This document shows, in pieces, positions 9,969 to 19,269 of a stretch of 64,000 bases of DNA. The stretch comes from Paracoccus amoyensis. GTDB taxonomy: Bacteria > Pseudomonadota > Alphaproteobacteria > Rhodobacterales > Rhodobacteraceae. Under the pieces are notes generated by a model. It had not been told where the DNA came from and made no database searches. It saw nothing but the letters and a program-made list of their open reading frames with translations. The stretch covers positions 558,001 through 622,000 of the forward strand of contig NZ_JACOQL010000003.1 in NCBI RefSeq assembly GCF_014490725.1, in the 5' to 3' direction. The stretch's first letter is position 1, and the number at the start of each line of letters is the position of its first letter. The position numbers and the translations under genes are program-made.

Positions 9969-11189
9969 TTAAAGGTTCCGATCCACGCCGGCGGCCGGCG
10001 CTGTCTGTGAAAAATCATTCGGGCTGCTGGGCTGGAAGAAGCCTCCAGGCTCGGGCAGGCCGTGACCGCGCATGGGCGTCGGATCGCGCAGCGGCACGGC
10101 CTCTTTGCGGGCGGCTGCGGCGAACATCTGCTCCAGCTCATCCACGGTGCAAATTCCGGCGACCTGGAACGGCTCCCATCCCAGAATTGGGCGCGGCGTG
10201 CCACGCCGGTCGTATTTGTCATAGGTCAGAACCGAGACGTTGACGGCACCTTCCAGCCCCATCCCGCCGGCGCGATCACGGGCCATCATTTCGGCCATGC
10301 ACATCTTGCCTTCTTCGACACACATGTTGACGGCACGCTGGAACAATTGCGGATCGACCTGACCGAAAGCCATGGGCGGCACATTCTGGGTCGGTTGTTC
10401 CAGCTCCAGATAGCGCGGACGGTCCAGCGTGTCGGGACTGGCGCGAAGGTCGGCGATCCACTTATCAAAACCCGCCTGATCTTCGGCCAGCGCCTTGAAA
10501 TGCATCCCCGAGAAGCCTGCACCGGAATAATGCGACGCAAGACCATGATATTCGCCGGGTTTGTTGAAGATGCCGTGCAACTTGGTCTCCATCCCCGGCA
10601 TGGCATAGATCATGCCCGCCATTGCCGGGATGTAGAAGGCATTCATCACGGTCGAGGATGTAAGCGTAAATTCGACCGCCCGATCAACAGGCACGGCAAG
10701 TTCGTTGACCGAGGCGACGTTATATTCGGGGTAAATGAACAGCCATTTCCAATCCAGCGCGACAACCTGCACCTGCAACGGGGCTTCGGCTGTCACGGCA
10801 GCGGGCTCATTATCGGAATGGGTCGCACTGGCCGGTTGCAGCGGGCGATAGGGGTCAAGCAAATGCGTCCCAACCCAGGTCAGCGCGCCCAAAGTCACGA
10901 TGATCAGCAGCGGAATCGCCCAAATCACCAGTTCCAGCTTGGTCGAGTGATCCCAATCAGGCGCATAGGTCGCGTCCTTGTTCTTGGCGCTATAGTGCCA
11001 TGCGAACAGACCGATCATCACCATAACGGGAATGATGATGACCAGCATCAGCAAGGTCGAGATCACAAGCAGGTCCCGCTGCTGCGCCGCGACATCGCCC
11101 GATGGCGCCAGCACGACCGCCTTGCAGCCCGCCAGCGACAAGGCCATGGCCAGCCATGAAATTCGTTGGATTGTTTTTATCATATTCAT
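9969..11189 (-). CDS. cyoA: cytochrome bo3-type ubiquinol oxidase subunit II
   Basis: CyoA is the membrane-anchored subunit II. It has 406 residues and begins with a lipoprotein signal ending in LSLAGC (lipobox Cys). Two membrane helices follow (about residues 38-60 and 85-107), then the cupredoxin-like domain. The CuA ligand set of cytochrome c oxidase is absent, and the quinol-oxidase pattern SSTVMNAFYIPAMAGMIYAM with the block HYSGAGFSGMHF is present. It has a long C-terminal tail with several Cys residues (MCVEEGKMCM, GICTVDELE). The ATG at 11187-11189 has a GGGGG ribosome site about 6 bases upstream; that site lies in a hairpin described separately. First gene of cyoABCD-surf1. Confidence 0.95.
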   Translation of the reverse strand: MNMIKTIQRISWLAMALSLAGCKAVVLAPSGDVAAQQRDLLVISTLLMLVIIIPVMVMIGLFAWHYSAKNKDATYAPDWDHSTKLELVIWAIPLLIIVTLGALTWVGTHLLDPYRPLQPASATHSDNEPAAVTAEAPLQVQVVALDWKWLFIYPEYNVASVNELAVPVDRAVEFTLTSSTVMNAFYIPAMAGMIYAMPGMETKLHGIFNKPGEYHGLASHYSGAGFSGMHFKALAEDQAGFDKWIADLRASPDTLDRPRYLELEQPTQNVPPMAFGQVDPQLFQRAVNMCVEEGKMCMAEMMARDRAGGMGLEGAVNVSVLTYDKYDRRGTPRPILGWEPFQVAGICTVDELEQMFAAAARKEAVPLRDPTPMRGHGLPEPGGFFQPSSPNDFSQTAPAAGVDRNL

Positions 11190-11192
11190 TCA

Positions 11193-11218
11193 TGCCCCCG
11201 GTTAGGGGCATTTGCCCC
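11193..11218 (-). promoter_or_regulatory. alternative hairpins over the cyoA ribosome binding site
   Basis: Read on the minus strand just before cyoA, GGGGC-AAAT-GCCCC can form one hairpin and TGCCCC-TAACCG-GGGGCA another. The GCCCC segment is shared, so only one can form at a time. The second hairpin contains the GGGGG ribosome site of cyoA. No function is known; this is read from pairing alone. Confidence 0.4.
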
Positions 11219-11431
11219 GCCCTGTATCGGCCCGTCTGTGATGCGCTGCGTTCCAGCACAGCGCCATTCGATATGACTCAAGCGCAGATTTAGACAGAAG
11301 ACAATTTGTCGCGTGTGCATTCTGACGTTAATGTAGCAAACATAAGCCGAACTTGGGCGCAGATTCCACAAGATATGTCTGTGTTCATTAGCCTTTTATC
11401 CTAGAACGTCGATCACGGAGTGCTTGGCATC

Positions 11432-12763
11432 ATGGTCCAAACGGTCGAATCAGCCGCTACACAGTCAGGTCAACCAAGGGATGCAACCGAGTATCCGGTA
11501 TCACCGTCGGATATCGCCGTCGGCGTGATCATCGGACGAACGTCCGAGTTCTTTGACTTCTTCGTCTTCGCCATCGCATCGGTGATCGTTTTCCCCGCTC
11601 GCCTGTTCCCATTTCTGAACCCGCTTCAGGGAACAATGGCTTCTTTTCTTTTGATTTTGCTTGCGTTTATAGCGCGCCCAATCGGCAATGCGATTTTCAT
11701 GCGGGTTGACCGGAAATATGGCCGCGGGGCCAAGCTGACGATTGCGCTGTTCCTGCTGGGAACCTGCACCGTGGCCATGGGTCTTGTGCCATCTTATGCG
11801 TCGGTCGGAGATTGGGCGATCATCATCATGGCCATCCTGCGCTTTGGTCAGGGTCTGGCCGTTGGCGGCACATGGGATGGCCTGGCATCGCTGCTTGCCG
11901 TCAGCGCACCCAAGCGTCGCCGCGGCTTTTACGCCATGGTTCCCCAGCTTGGCGCACCACTGGGCCTGATCGTGGCGGCATTCCTGTTTTCCTATCTTGT
12001 CAGCAGCATGTCGGCCGAGGAATTTCTTGACTGGGGTTGGCGTTATCCGTTCTTTGTCGCCTTTGCCGTGAATGTGGTGGCACTGTTCGCCCGTCTGCGC
12101 ATCGTTGTGACACCAGAGTTTCTGCGTGCCTTCGAATCGCAAGAATTGCAGCCCACCCGCATTCGCAAAACCATTGCCGAAGATGGCCGCGCCATCGCCG
12201 TCGGAATTTTCGTGCCGCTGGCAACCTTCGCCATGTTCCACATGGTCACGGTTTTCCCGCTGGCATGGATCTATCTTTACAGTGAAGAGGCCCTGTCCAC
12301 CTTTCTGAACCTGCTGGCTTTTGCCGCCGCGGTTGGCGTGCTGTCAGTCATTCTGTCCGGCTTTCTTTCGGATGAGATCGGTCGCTGGCGTGTGCTGCTG
12401 ATCGGTGCTGTCGCCATTGGCGTCTTCAGCCTTGTCGCCCCCCTGATGTTGCGCGGCGGTATTCTGGGCGAGGCCGGTTATCTGATCATCGGCTTCATTA
12501 TCCTTGGGATCAGCTTTGGCCAATCCTCGGGTGCGGTGGCCTCGATGTTCGACAATCGCAATCGCTATACTGCGTCGGCCTTTGTCTCGGCCTTCTCGTG
12601 GTTGTTCGGTGCAGGCTTCGCGCCCATTACCGCACTGTTCCTCTCCACATCGCTGGGCCTCTATGCGGCTGGGCTGTATCTGCTGTCCGGGGCAATCGCC
12701 ACGGTTCTTGCACTTTGGGCTGTGCGGCAGCTTGAGTTTCAGGCGGGCGATGGCGTGGAATAA
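11432..12763 (+). CDS. MFS transporter, metabolite:H+ symporter (MHS) type
   Basis: This is an inner-membrane carrier of 443 residues with twelve predicted helices. The N-terminal FFDFFVFAIASVIVF, the loop-2/3 pattern FIARPIGNAIFMRVDRKYGR, and GQGLAVGGTWDGLA are characteristic of the MHS subfamily (relatives of KgtP, ProP and ShiA). Substrates in the family range from dicarboxylates to aromatic acids and osmolytes, and I cannot choose among them. I chose the ATG at 11432 with GGAG about 11 bases upstream; a GTG at 11420 would add four residues. The gene is divergent from cyoA and followed by a strong terminator. Confidence 0.88.
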   Translation: MVQTVESAATQSGQPRDATEYPVSPSDIAVGVIIGRTSEFFDFFVFAIASVIVFPARLFPFLNPLQGTMASFLLILLAFIARPIGNAIFMRVDRKYGRGAKLTIALFLLGTCTVAMGLVPSYASVGDWAIIIMAILRFGQGLAVGGTWDGLASLLAVSAPKRRRGFYAMVPQLGAPLGLIVAAFLFSYLVSSMSAEEFLDWGWRYPFFVAFAVNVVALFARLRIVVTPEFLRAFESQELQPTRIRKTIAEDGRAIAVGIFVPLATFAMFHMVTVFPLAWIYLYSEEALSTFLNLLAFAAAVGVLSVILSGFLSDEIGRWRVLLIGAVAIGVFSLVAPLMLRGGILGEAGYLIIGFIILGISFGQSSGAVASMFDNRNRYTASAFVSAFSWLFGAGFAPITALFLSTSLGLYAAGLYLLSGAIATVLALWAVRQLEFQAGDGVE

Positions 12764-12786
12764 CTCCGCCTTCTGCGACAACAAAC

Positions 12787-12817
12787 AAAACGGCGCTCGG
12801 CAACGAGCGCCGTTTTT
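12787..12817 (+). terminator. rho-independent terminator after the MFS gene
   Basis: A perfect 9-bp GC stem (CGGCGCTCG / CGAGCGCCG) with a GCAA loop is flanked by AAAA on the left and TTTTT on the right. It lies 24 bases after the MFS stop codon. The A-tract could also make it work for the opposite strand. Confidence 0.9.
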
Positions 12818-13037
12818 CATTTGAGGCCCATGCTGCACTGCGACGCGCCACACGCAGTCGTGAGCCATAAAACTGCGCCAAATCCCGCTGTTGTCTGAAT
12901 ATCCCCTTGATCCCAAGCCAATCAAACGGCAATCGGTAGATATTCCAAGCCATCACATCGTCACTCTTGTCGTATCTCGATCCAGGGTCTTTTATTGTGC
13001 CGGCTGACACGACGATTATCGGAGAACGACCAGGAAA

Positions 13038-15926
13038 ATGGCCGAACAGAACCTGCTGACAATTCTGGCACTTGCCCCTTTTGCCGCGTCGCTGCTTCTG
13101 TTGACCTATCCTCATAACGCATTACGAGCGGCGGCGTGGACATCGGGCCTGACGCTGACCGCTGGTCTGCTGATCCTGCTGGGGTTCCGCGACCTGATCC
13201 AATCAGGTGAAAGCGTCCGCGCCAATATTCAATGGATCCCGTCGCTGCAACTGAACATCAGTTTCCGTTTGGACGGATTTAGCTGGCTTTTCGCCGCGCT
13301 GGTGCTGTGCATCGGCATTCTGGTGGTGATCTATGCGCGATCCTACATGGACGGTCAGGATCGGATGCCGCGCTTTTATGCGTTGCTGATGGCGTTTACC
13401 GGTGCGATGCAGGGTATCTTGTTGTCGGGCAATATCCTGATCTTGGTGGTTTTCTGGGAACTGACCTCGATCGTGTCCTTCCTGCTGATCGGCTTCTGGC
13501 ATCAAAGTGCGGCAGCGCGGGACGGTGCACGAACCGCGCTGCTGATCACGGCGCTTGGCGGGCTGGGCCTGCTTCTGTCGATGCTGCTGATCGGTTACAT
13601 CGTCGGCAGCTATGATCTGGAGCAGGTTCTGGCCTCGGGTGACGTGATCCGCTCCCATCACCTTTACGAAGTGACGTTGGTCCTGTTCCTGCTGGGGGCT
13701 TTCACGAAATCGGCGCAATTTCCGTTTCATTTCTGGCTACCGGGGGCGATGGCCGCACCGACCCCCGTATCGGCCTATCTGCACAGCGCAACGATGGTCA
13801 AAGCCGGGGTCTTTCTGCTGATCCGGTTTGAGCCAGCCTTGGGCCGCACGCCGGAATGGTTCTATATCGTGGCGGGCGTGGGGATGCTGACCCTGCTGAC
13901 GGGCGCTGTCATTTCGCTGTTCCGCCACGATCTGAAAGGGCTGCTGGCCTATTCCACGATCAGCCATCTGGGGCTGATCACGGCGCTGGCCGGGTTCGGT
14001 GGCCCGGCAGCCATCTTTGCTGCGATCTTCCACATCTGCAACCATGCCGCCTTTAAAGCGTCGCTGTTCATGACCGCAGGGATTATCGACCATGAGACCG
14101 GCACACGCGACATGCGCAAGCTGGGCGGTCTGATCCGGGTGATGCCCGTGACCGCGGTTCTGGCGATTGTGGCGACGGCGGCGATGGCTGGCCTGCCACT
14201 GCTGAACGGGTTCCTGTCGAAAGAAATGTTCTTTGCCGAAGCCGTCGAATGGCATGACGGGACATGGCTGGATGACGCGCTGCCCTATCTGGCGGTCGTT
14301 GCAGGAGCGTTTTCTGTCGCATATTCATGGCGATTGATCGTCACCGTCTTTTTCGGCCCCACACCGACGGACCTGCCCAAGACGCCGCACGAACCGCCAA
14401 ACGCCATGCGCCTGCCGGTCGCGTTTCTGGTTGCTGTCTGCGTCATCGTCGGCATCCTGCCCGCGATAACCATCGAACCCGCGCTGAACATCGCAACGCG
14501 CGCGGTCATTGGCCCCGGTGCCCCGGCGGTCCATATCGCGATCTGGCATGGCATCAATGGCCCCTTGCTGATGAGCGTGATTGCAATCTTGGTCGGGACG
14601 TATCTTTTCCTTGCGACCGCGCGCTCGATCCCCTTCGGTCCCGAGGGGCCACCGATATTCCACCATCTGCGTGCCGCGAAAATTTATGACTGGCTGGAGT
14701 TGCAGTTCAGCTGGCGTTGGCCGCGCGCGATCTTCAAACGGATCAGCACAGAACAGTTACAGCCGCAGCTGCGGGTTTTGGTACTGACGGCGTTGCTGTT
14801 TGCTGTGGCATCTTTGTGGGGTTCGTTCAACATCTCCAACACCCCACGCCTGCACCAACCGCCGCCTGCCTTCCTGCTGATGTGGACAGTTGGCGCGGCT
14901 TGCGCGATGTTTGCGGCGTGGCAAGCCAAGTATCACCGCTTTGCCGCATTGGTGTCGCTGGGCGGTGCGGGGCTGATCACCTGCCTGACCTTTGCATGGC
15001 TGTCCGCCCCCGATCTGGCCGTGACGCAACTGCTTGTCGAGGTGGTGACGACTGTCCTGCTGCTGCTTGGCCTGCGTTGGCTGCCCAAACGCCGCGAAGA
15101 AATCGCCGAAGATAAACTGCTGCCTGCCAAGATCCGTCGTTTTCGCGATTTTATCATCGCATTGGCAGGCGGAACCGGAATTGCGGTTCTGGCCTATGCG
15201 ATCATGACGCGGCCCTTGGTGATCAATATCGGCGACTGGTTTCTTGGCAATGCCTATTACGAAGGCGGCGGCACGAACGTCGTCAACGTGATCCTTGTCG
15301 ATTTCCGCGCCTTTGATACCTATGGTGAAATATGCGTTCTGGCGATCGTCGCCCTGACTGTCTATGCGCTGCTGCGTCGTTTCCGACCCTCTGCCGAAAG
15401 CGTCGAGACGCCCGCACAACAGATGCAAACAAGTGCGCAAAACGCGACAGATTATCTGTATGTGCCTTCCGTCATCATGCTGTGGATGTTCCCGGTGCTG
15501 ATCCTTGTGTCGGCATATTTCTTCTTTCGCGGTCACGACCTGCCCGGTGGCGGCTTTGCGGCGGGCGTCACCATGGCGATTGCGTTTCTGGTGCAATACC
15601 TTGCCACCAATGTTCGTTGGGTCGAGGCGCGGATCACGGTTCTGCCGATCCGCTGGATGGGTTTTGGCCTGTTGATCGCCACGGCGACGGGGCTTGGGGC
15701 CTGGATCTTCGGCTATCCGTTCCTGACGGCCTATGCCCAATACGTCCACCTTCCGGTGATCGGGCAGGTTCCCGCAGCGACCGCGATGCTGTTCGATCTG
15801 GGCGTCTTTGCCCTGGTCATGGGGGCCACGGTTCTGATGCTGGTTGCCATCGCGCACCAGTCGCTGCGCGCCAACCGATTGCGTGAAATCGAAGAAGAAA
15901 AAGCCGACAAGAAAGAGGCCGCCTGA
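13038..15926 (+). CDS. mrpA: Mrp-type Na+(K+)/H+ antiporter, fused subunits A and B
   Basis: This is the large subunit of the multi-protein Mrp cation/proton antiporter, a relative of complex I subunit NuoL. It has 962 residues. Residues about 1-600 carry the NuoL-like antiporter fold with the block HFWLPGAMAAPTPVSA (near 230) and KGLLAYSTISHLGLI. The C-terminal part, from about residue 800, is the MrpB domain with FFRGHDLPGGGFAAG. Fused MrpA-B proteins are normal in alphaproteobacteria (PhaAB of Sinorhizobium). The ATG at 13038 has GGA upstream, and the stop overlaps mrpC (TGATG). The complex serves pH and Na+/K+ homeostasis. Confidence 0.95.
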   Translation: MAEQNLLTILALAPFAASLLLLTYPHNALRAAAWTSGLTLTAGLLILLGFRDLIQSGESVRANIQWIPSLQLNISFRLDGFSWLFAALVLCIGILVVIYARSYMDGQDRMPRFYALLMAFTGAMQGILLSGNILILVVFWELTSIVSFLLIGFWHQSAAARDGARTALLITALGGLGLLLSMLLIGYIVGSYDLEQVLASGDVIRSHHLYEVTLVLFLLGAFTKSAQFPFHFWLPGAMAAPTPVSAYLHSATMVKAGVFLLIRFEPALGRTPEWFYIVAGVGMLTLLTGAVISLFRHDLKGLLAYSTISHLGLITALAGFGGPAAIFAAIFHICNHAAFKASLFMTAGIIDHETGTRDMRKLGGLIRVMPVTAVLAIVATAAMAGLPLLNGFLSKEMFFAEAVEWHDGTWLDDALPYLAVVAGAFSVAYSWRLIVTVFFGPTPTDLPKTPHEPPNAMRLPVAFLVAVCVIVGILPAITIEPALNIATRAVIGPGAPAVHIAIWHGINGPLLMSVIAILVGTYLFLATARSIPFGPEGPPIFHHLRAAKIYDWLELQFSWRWPRAIFKRISTEQLQPQLRVLVLTALLFAVASLWGSFNISNTPRLHQPPPAFLLMWTVGAACAMFAAWQAKYHRFAALVSLGGAGLITCLTFAWLSAPDLAVTQLLVEVVTTVLLLLGLRWLPKRREEIAEDKLLPAKIRRFRDFIIALAGGTGIAVLAYAIMTRPLVINIGDWFLGNAYYEGGGTNVVNVILVDFRAFDTYGEICVLAIVALTVYALLRRFRPSAESVETPAQQMQTSAQNATDYLYVPSVIMLWMFPVLILVSAYFFFRGHDLPGGGFAAGVTMAIAFLVQYLATNVRWVEARITVLPIRWMGFGLLIATATGLGAWIFGYPFLTAYAQYVHLPVIGQVPAATAMLFDLGVFALVMGATVLMLVAIAHQSLRANRLREIEEEKADKKEAA

Positions 15927-16273
15927 TGGAACTGATCCTGTCCATAGCCATCGGCGTGCTGGCGACATCTGGCATCTGGCTGCTGCTGCGCCCACGCAGC
16001 TTTCAGGTCATTGTCGGCCTGTGCCTGCTGTCCTATGCCGTCAATCTGTTCATCTTTTCGATGGGTCGGCTGACCCCCGGCCGCCCGGCCATCATGCCCA
16101 AGGGCGGCTTTGTCGATCCCACCATTTATGCCGATCCGCTGCCGCAGGCCCTGGTGCTGACCGCGATCGTCATCAGCTTTGCCACCACCGCGCTGTTTCT
16201 GGTGGTTCTGCTGGCATCGCGCGGCTTAACGGGCACCGACCATGTCGACGGAAAGGAGCGTGATCAATCATGA
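15926..16273 (+). CDS. mrpC: Mrp antiporter subunit C
   Basis: This 115-residue membrane protein is homologous to NuoK. Three helices are visible (LILSIAIGVLATSGIWLLL, VGLCLLSYAVNLFIFSM, ALVLTAIVISFATTALFLVV). The block DPLPQALVLTAIVISFATTA is the hallmark of MrpC/MnhC. Its start overlaps the stop of mrpA and its stop overlaps the start of mrpD, giving a fully coupled operon. Confidence 0.95.
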   Translation: MELILSIAIGVLATSGIWLLLRPRSFQVIVGLCLLSYAVNLFIFSMGRLTPGRPAIMPKGGFVDPTIYADPLPQALVLTAIVISFATTALFLVVLLASRGLTGTDHVDGKERDQS

Positions 16274-17910
16274 GCCAACATCTGATCATCGCCCCCATCC
16301 TGATCCCGTTCATCGTCGGCGCATTGATGCTGCTATATGATGACCGGCAGCGTCGGGCGAAATTCTGGCTCAGCATGGGTTCGACCGTGTTGCAGCTTCT
16401 GGTCGCCGTTGCGCTGGTCTTGCGGGCCAAGGCAGGCGGCGCGGATGGCAGCGGCAGCATCGGGTTTTATCTGCTGGGCGACTGGCAGGCTCCGTTTGGC
16501 ATCGTGCTGGTGATCGACCGGCTGTCGGCGATGATGCTGGTTCTGACCTCTTTGCTGGCGATCCCGTCGCTGATCTATGCCTCGACCAATGTCAGCCGTC
16601 AGGGTCCGCATTACTACTCTTTGTTCCAATTCCTGCTGGTCGGGCTGAACGGCGCGTTCCTGACGGGTGACCTGTTCAACCTGTTCGTCTTTTTCGAGGT
16701 GTTGCTGGCCGCGTCCTATGGCCTGCTGTTGCACGGATCGGGGCAGCTGCGTGTTCGGGCGGGGATGCACTATATCGCCATGAACCTGACGGCGTCGCTG
16801 CTGTTCCTGATCGGGGTCAGCCTGATCTATGGCGTGACCGGCACGCTGAACATGGCGCATCTGGCCAACATGATCTCCTCGATCGCGCCGGAAGATCGGT
16901 CCTTCCTGCATGCTGGCGTTGCGATCCTGTCAGTGGCGTTTCTGGTCAAGGCGGGCAGCTGGCCTTTGTCTTTCTGGCTTCCCACGGCCTATATGGCCGG
17001 GGCGGCGCCAGTGGCGGCAATGTTCGCGATCATGACCAAGGTTGGCGTATATTCGATCCTGCGCCTGACGATGCTGGTCTTCGGCCCCAGTGCGGGCGCT
17101 TCAACCGGCTTCGGCGCGGGCATGCTGATCCTGCTGGGATTGGCGACCGTGATCTTTGGGCTGCTGGGCCTGTTGGCATCGCAGACGCTTGGCCGGATGG
17201 CGGCGCATTCAGTGCTGATTTCCTCGGGCACCGTGCTGGCCGTGACCGGCTTCGCCGTCGCCGGTGGAGGAGAAGCGCTGTTGGCCGCCGCCCTTTACTA
17301 CATGATCGGATCGACACTGGCGACCAGTGCCCTGTTCCTGCTGATCGAGCCGATGAATCGGCAGGATGGCGGCATCGCGGCCATGCTGGCGCTGACCGCC
17401 GATGTGTATGGCGTCGACGACTCCGAAATTGATGAGGTTCCCGACCCAGGCTTCAGCGTTCCTGCCACCATGACGGTTCTGGGGATATGCTTTGGTCTGT
17501 GTCTGCTGGTTCTGGCCGGAATGCCACCACTGCCGGGCTTTATCGGCAAGGTCGCCATGATCCAGCAACTGCTGCAGAATAACGGCTTGCCGCCCGGTCT
17601 GAACTGGACACTTATCGGCCTGCTGATGCTGTCGGGCTTTGCGACGCTGGTCGGACTGGCCCGAATCGGCATCCAGACCTTCTGGGCGCAGGACGACGCC
17701 CCGCCTCGCGTTCTGGCGTTAGAGATTATTCCGATCGCGGTATTGCTGCTGGTCGTCGGTCTGATGACTGTCAAGGCCGAGGCAACCTTGCGTTATACCA
17801 CCAGCACCGCCAGTGCGCTGCATCAGACCGCAAGCTATGCCTATGGCGTCTTTGCCACGCCACGCGCCGCCGACCGCGAAACCACCAAACGGCGAGGGGC
17901 GTCGGAATGA
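16270..17910 (+). CDS. mrpD: Mrp antiporter subunit D
   Basis: This is the second NuoM/NuoN-like antiporter subunit, 546 residues with about 14 membrane helices. The family block SFWLPTAYMAGAAPVAAMF lies near residue 235, with Lys just before it in SVAFLVKAGSWP. The N-terminal segment LIIAPILIPFIVGALMLL and the region FNLFVFFEVLLAASYGLLL match MrpD/MnhD. The start overlaps mrpC by four bases and the stop overlaps mrpE by four. Confidence 0.95.
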   Translation: MSQHLIIAPILIPFIVGALMLLYDDRQRRAKFWLSMGSTVLQLLVAVALVLRAKAGGADGSGSIGFYLLGDWQAPFGIVLVIDRLSAMMLVLTSLLAIPSLIYASTNVSRQGPHYYSLFQFLLVGLNGAFLTGDLFNLFVFFEVLLAASYGLLLHGSGQLRVRAGMHYIAMNLTASLLFLIGVSLIYGVTGTLNMAHLANMISSIAPEDRSFLHAGVAILSVAFLVKAGSWPLSFWLPTAYMAGAAPVAAMFAIMTKVGVYSILRLTMLVFGPSAGASTGFGAGMLILLGLATVIFGLLGLLASQTLGRMAAHSVLISSGTVLAVTGFAVAGGGEALLAAALYYMIGSTLATSALFLLIEPMNRQDGGIAAMLALTADVYGVDDSEIDEVPDPGFSVPATMTVLGICFGLCLLVLAGMPPLPGFIGKVAMIQQLLQNNGLPPGLNWTLIGLLMLSGFATLVGLARIGIQTFWAQDDAPPRVLALEIIPIAVLLLVVGLMTVKAEATLRYTTSTASALHQTASYAYGVFATPRAADRETTKRRGASE

Positions 17911-18392
17911 TCCGCCTTATCCCGCACCCGCTGTTGTCGGTTTGTCTGGTGGTGATCTGGATGATGCTGACCGCATTTTCGCCGGGCCACTTTCTGCTGG
18001 GATCGGCAATCGCATTGTTCGCAGGATGGGCCATGGCGGCACTGCATCCGCCCAGCATTCACATCCGCCGCTGGTCGGTCATCCCAAAACTGATCTGGAC
18101 GTTGTTTTTCGATATCCTACAATCCAATGCTGATGTCGCCAAACTCATCCTCACCAATGGACGCAATAACCGCCGCTCTGCATTCATCTTTATCGATCTG
18201 AAGCTGAAGAACCCGAACGCACTTGCCGCGCTGGCGATCATCGTCTCCTCGACCCCCGGCACGGCATGGGTTGAATACAGTTCCGCCAGTAACAGATTGA
18301 TCCTGCACATCTTTGATGCGACCCGCGCAGACCACTATCATCACGTCCTCAGCGACGTTTACGAACCCATGCTGATGGAGATCTTTGAATGA
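17907..18392 (+). CDS. mrpE: Mrp antiporter subunit E
   Basis: This 161-residue subunit has two or three N-terminal membrane helices ([37 protein letters not shown]) and a cytoplasmic C-terminal domain with the MrpE pattern [19 protein letters not shown] and a late HVLSDVYEP segment. Four-base overlaps on both sides place it inside the mrp operon. Confidence 0.94.
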   Translation: MIRLIPHPLLSVCLVVIWMMLTAFSPGHFLLGSAIALFAGWAMAALHPPSIHIRRWSVIPKLIWTLFFDILQSNADVAKLILTNGRNNRRSAFIFIDLKLKNPNALAALAIIVSSTPGTAWVEYSSASNRLILHIFDATRADHYHHVLSDVYEPMLMEIFE

Positions 18393-18670
18393 GCGGTATG
18401 ATTCTGACCTTCGCCCTCGGCTATGCGCAGCTTGTGATAGCAATCGCCGCCTGCCTTGCCGGATCACGGATTTTGCTGGGGCCGCGGGCGCAGGACCGTG
18501 TTCTTGCGCTGGATACGCTGTATCTCACGGTGATGCTTCTGTTTTTGATCACCGGCATGCGGCTTGGATCGGTTTTTCTGTTCGAAGCCGCCATGGTTAT
18601 TGCCGTCATGGGCTTCGTCGCGACGGTCGCGCTGACGAAATTCCTGTTCCGGGGTGAGGTGATCGAATGA
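18389..18670 (+). CDS. mrpF: Mrp antiporter subunit F
   Basis: This 93-residue protein has three membrane helices. The MrpF pattern [20 protein letters not shown] follows the first helix, and [13 protein letters not shown] closes the protein. It overlaps mrpE and mrpG by four bases each. Confidence 0.94.
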   Translation: MSGMILTFALGYAQLVIAIAACLAGSRILLGPRAQDRVLALDTLYLTVMLLFLITGMRLGSVFLFEAAMVIAVMGFVATVALTKFLFRGEVIE

Positions 18671-19086
18671 ACGGCTTTGAAGGCTTGCCGCTGTGGATTT
18701 CCATTCCCGTCGCACTGTTGGTGATGCTGGGGGCGACGCTGACACTCATCGGTGCTTTGGGCTTTGTACAGCTGTCCAGCTTTTACGACCGCCTGCATGC
18801 GCCAACGCTGGGCGCAAGCTGGGGCACCGGCGCCATCATTCTGGCGTCCTCCATTCTGGCTACATATCTGCAACAGCGACTGGTTGTGCATGAACTGGTC
18901 ATCGGGCTTTGTGTTCTTGTCACGATCCCTGTCACACTGATGTTGCTGGGTCGGACGGCGCTGCTGCGTGACCGGACCGAAAACCCGACCGCCCTGCCCG
19001 AAAAGATGCGCAACAGCCTTGATGCAGAAGATGCCGCCCAACAAGAACAGGAAGCAGAGGAACGCGCAAAACAATCTTCCGCGTGA
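18667..19086 (+). CDS. mrpG: Mrp antiporter subunit G
   Basis: This is the last gene of the antiporter operon, 139 residues with three helices. The family pattern [21 protein letters not shown] lies after the first helix. The C-terminal tail (about residues 115-139) is very rich in Glu, Gln and Ala and probably cytoplasmic. A 183-base gap with two hairpins separates it from the next gene; there is no clear U-rich terminator. Confidence 0.93.
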   Translation: MNGFEGLPLWISIPVALLVMLGATLTLIGALGFVQLSSFYDRLHAPTLGASWGTGAIILASSILATYLQQRLVVHELVIGLCVLVTIPVTLMLLGRTALLRDRTENPTALPEKMRNSLDAEDAAQQEQEAEERAKQSSA

Positions 19087-19141
19087 AAATTATCTGCGCG
19101 CGCCTTGTAACCTCCGAAGCCGCTTCCTAATTGCAACCTGC

Positions 19142-19221
19142 GGGACCGGGCCCCTCTGACGACAGCAACTGTCGTGATGTCGGACCGCATCGAGCGTGCT
19201 CGATGTCATACGGCCCGACCC
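19142..19221 (+). promoter_or_regulatory. predicted three-way-junction RNA leader of the terC-like gene
   Basis: Hand folding gives a closing stem between 19142-19152 and 19212-19221: three GC pairs, one A.A mismatch, a C-G pair, one bulged C, and then GGGCC with GGCCC. It encloses two perfect hairpins. The first is ACGACAG / CTGTCGT (19159-19165 with 19169-19175). The second is CATCGAG / CTCGATG (19188-19194 with 19199-19205). The ATG of the gene lies 48 bases later. TerC/Alx genes are often preceded by the Mn2+-sensing yybP-ykoY riboswitch; I do not see that motif's conserved loop sequences, so this may be a different element. The hairpins could alternatively be protein operators. Confidence 0.45.
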
Positions 19222-19269
19222 TGATCTTCCGTCTGACCTCTCAGCACTCAACTGGATTGGCGAGGGCAA

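Noticed and set aside
12818-13037. Small RNA or extra gene between the MFS terminator and mrpA
   Set aside because: No promoter-terminator pair, conserved hairpin or coding frame with a ribosome site is visible; it is best read as the mrp promoter region.
19087-19269. yybP-ykoY Mn2+ riboswitch
   Set aside because: The conserved GGGGAGUA-type and CGUCAUC-type loop sequences are not visible, although gene context and a junction fold would suit it. A covariance search is needed.
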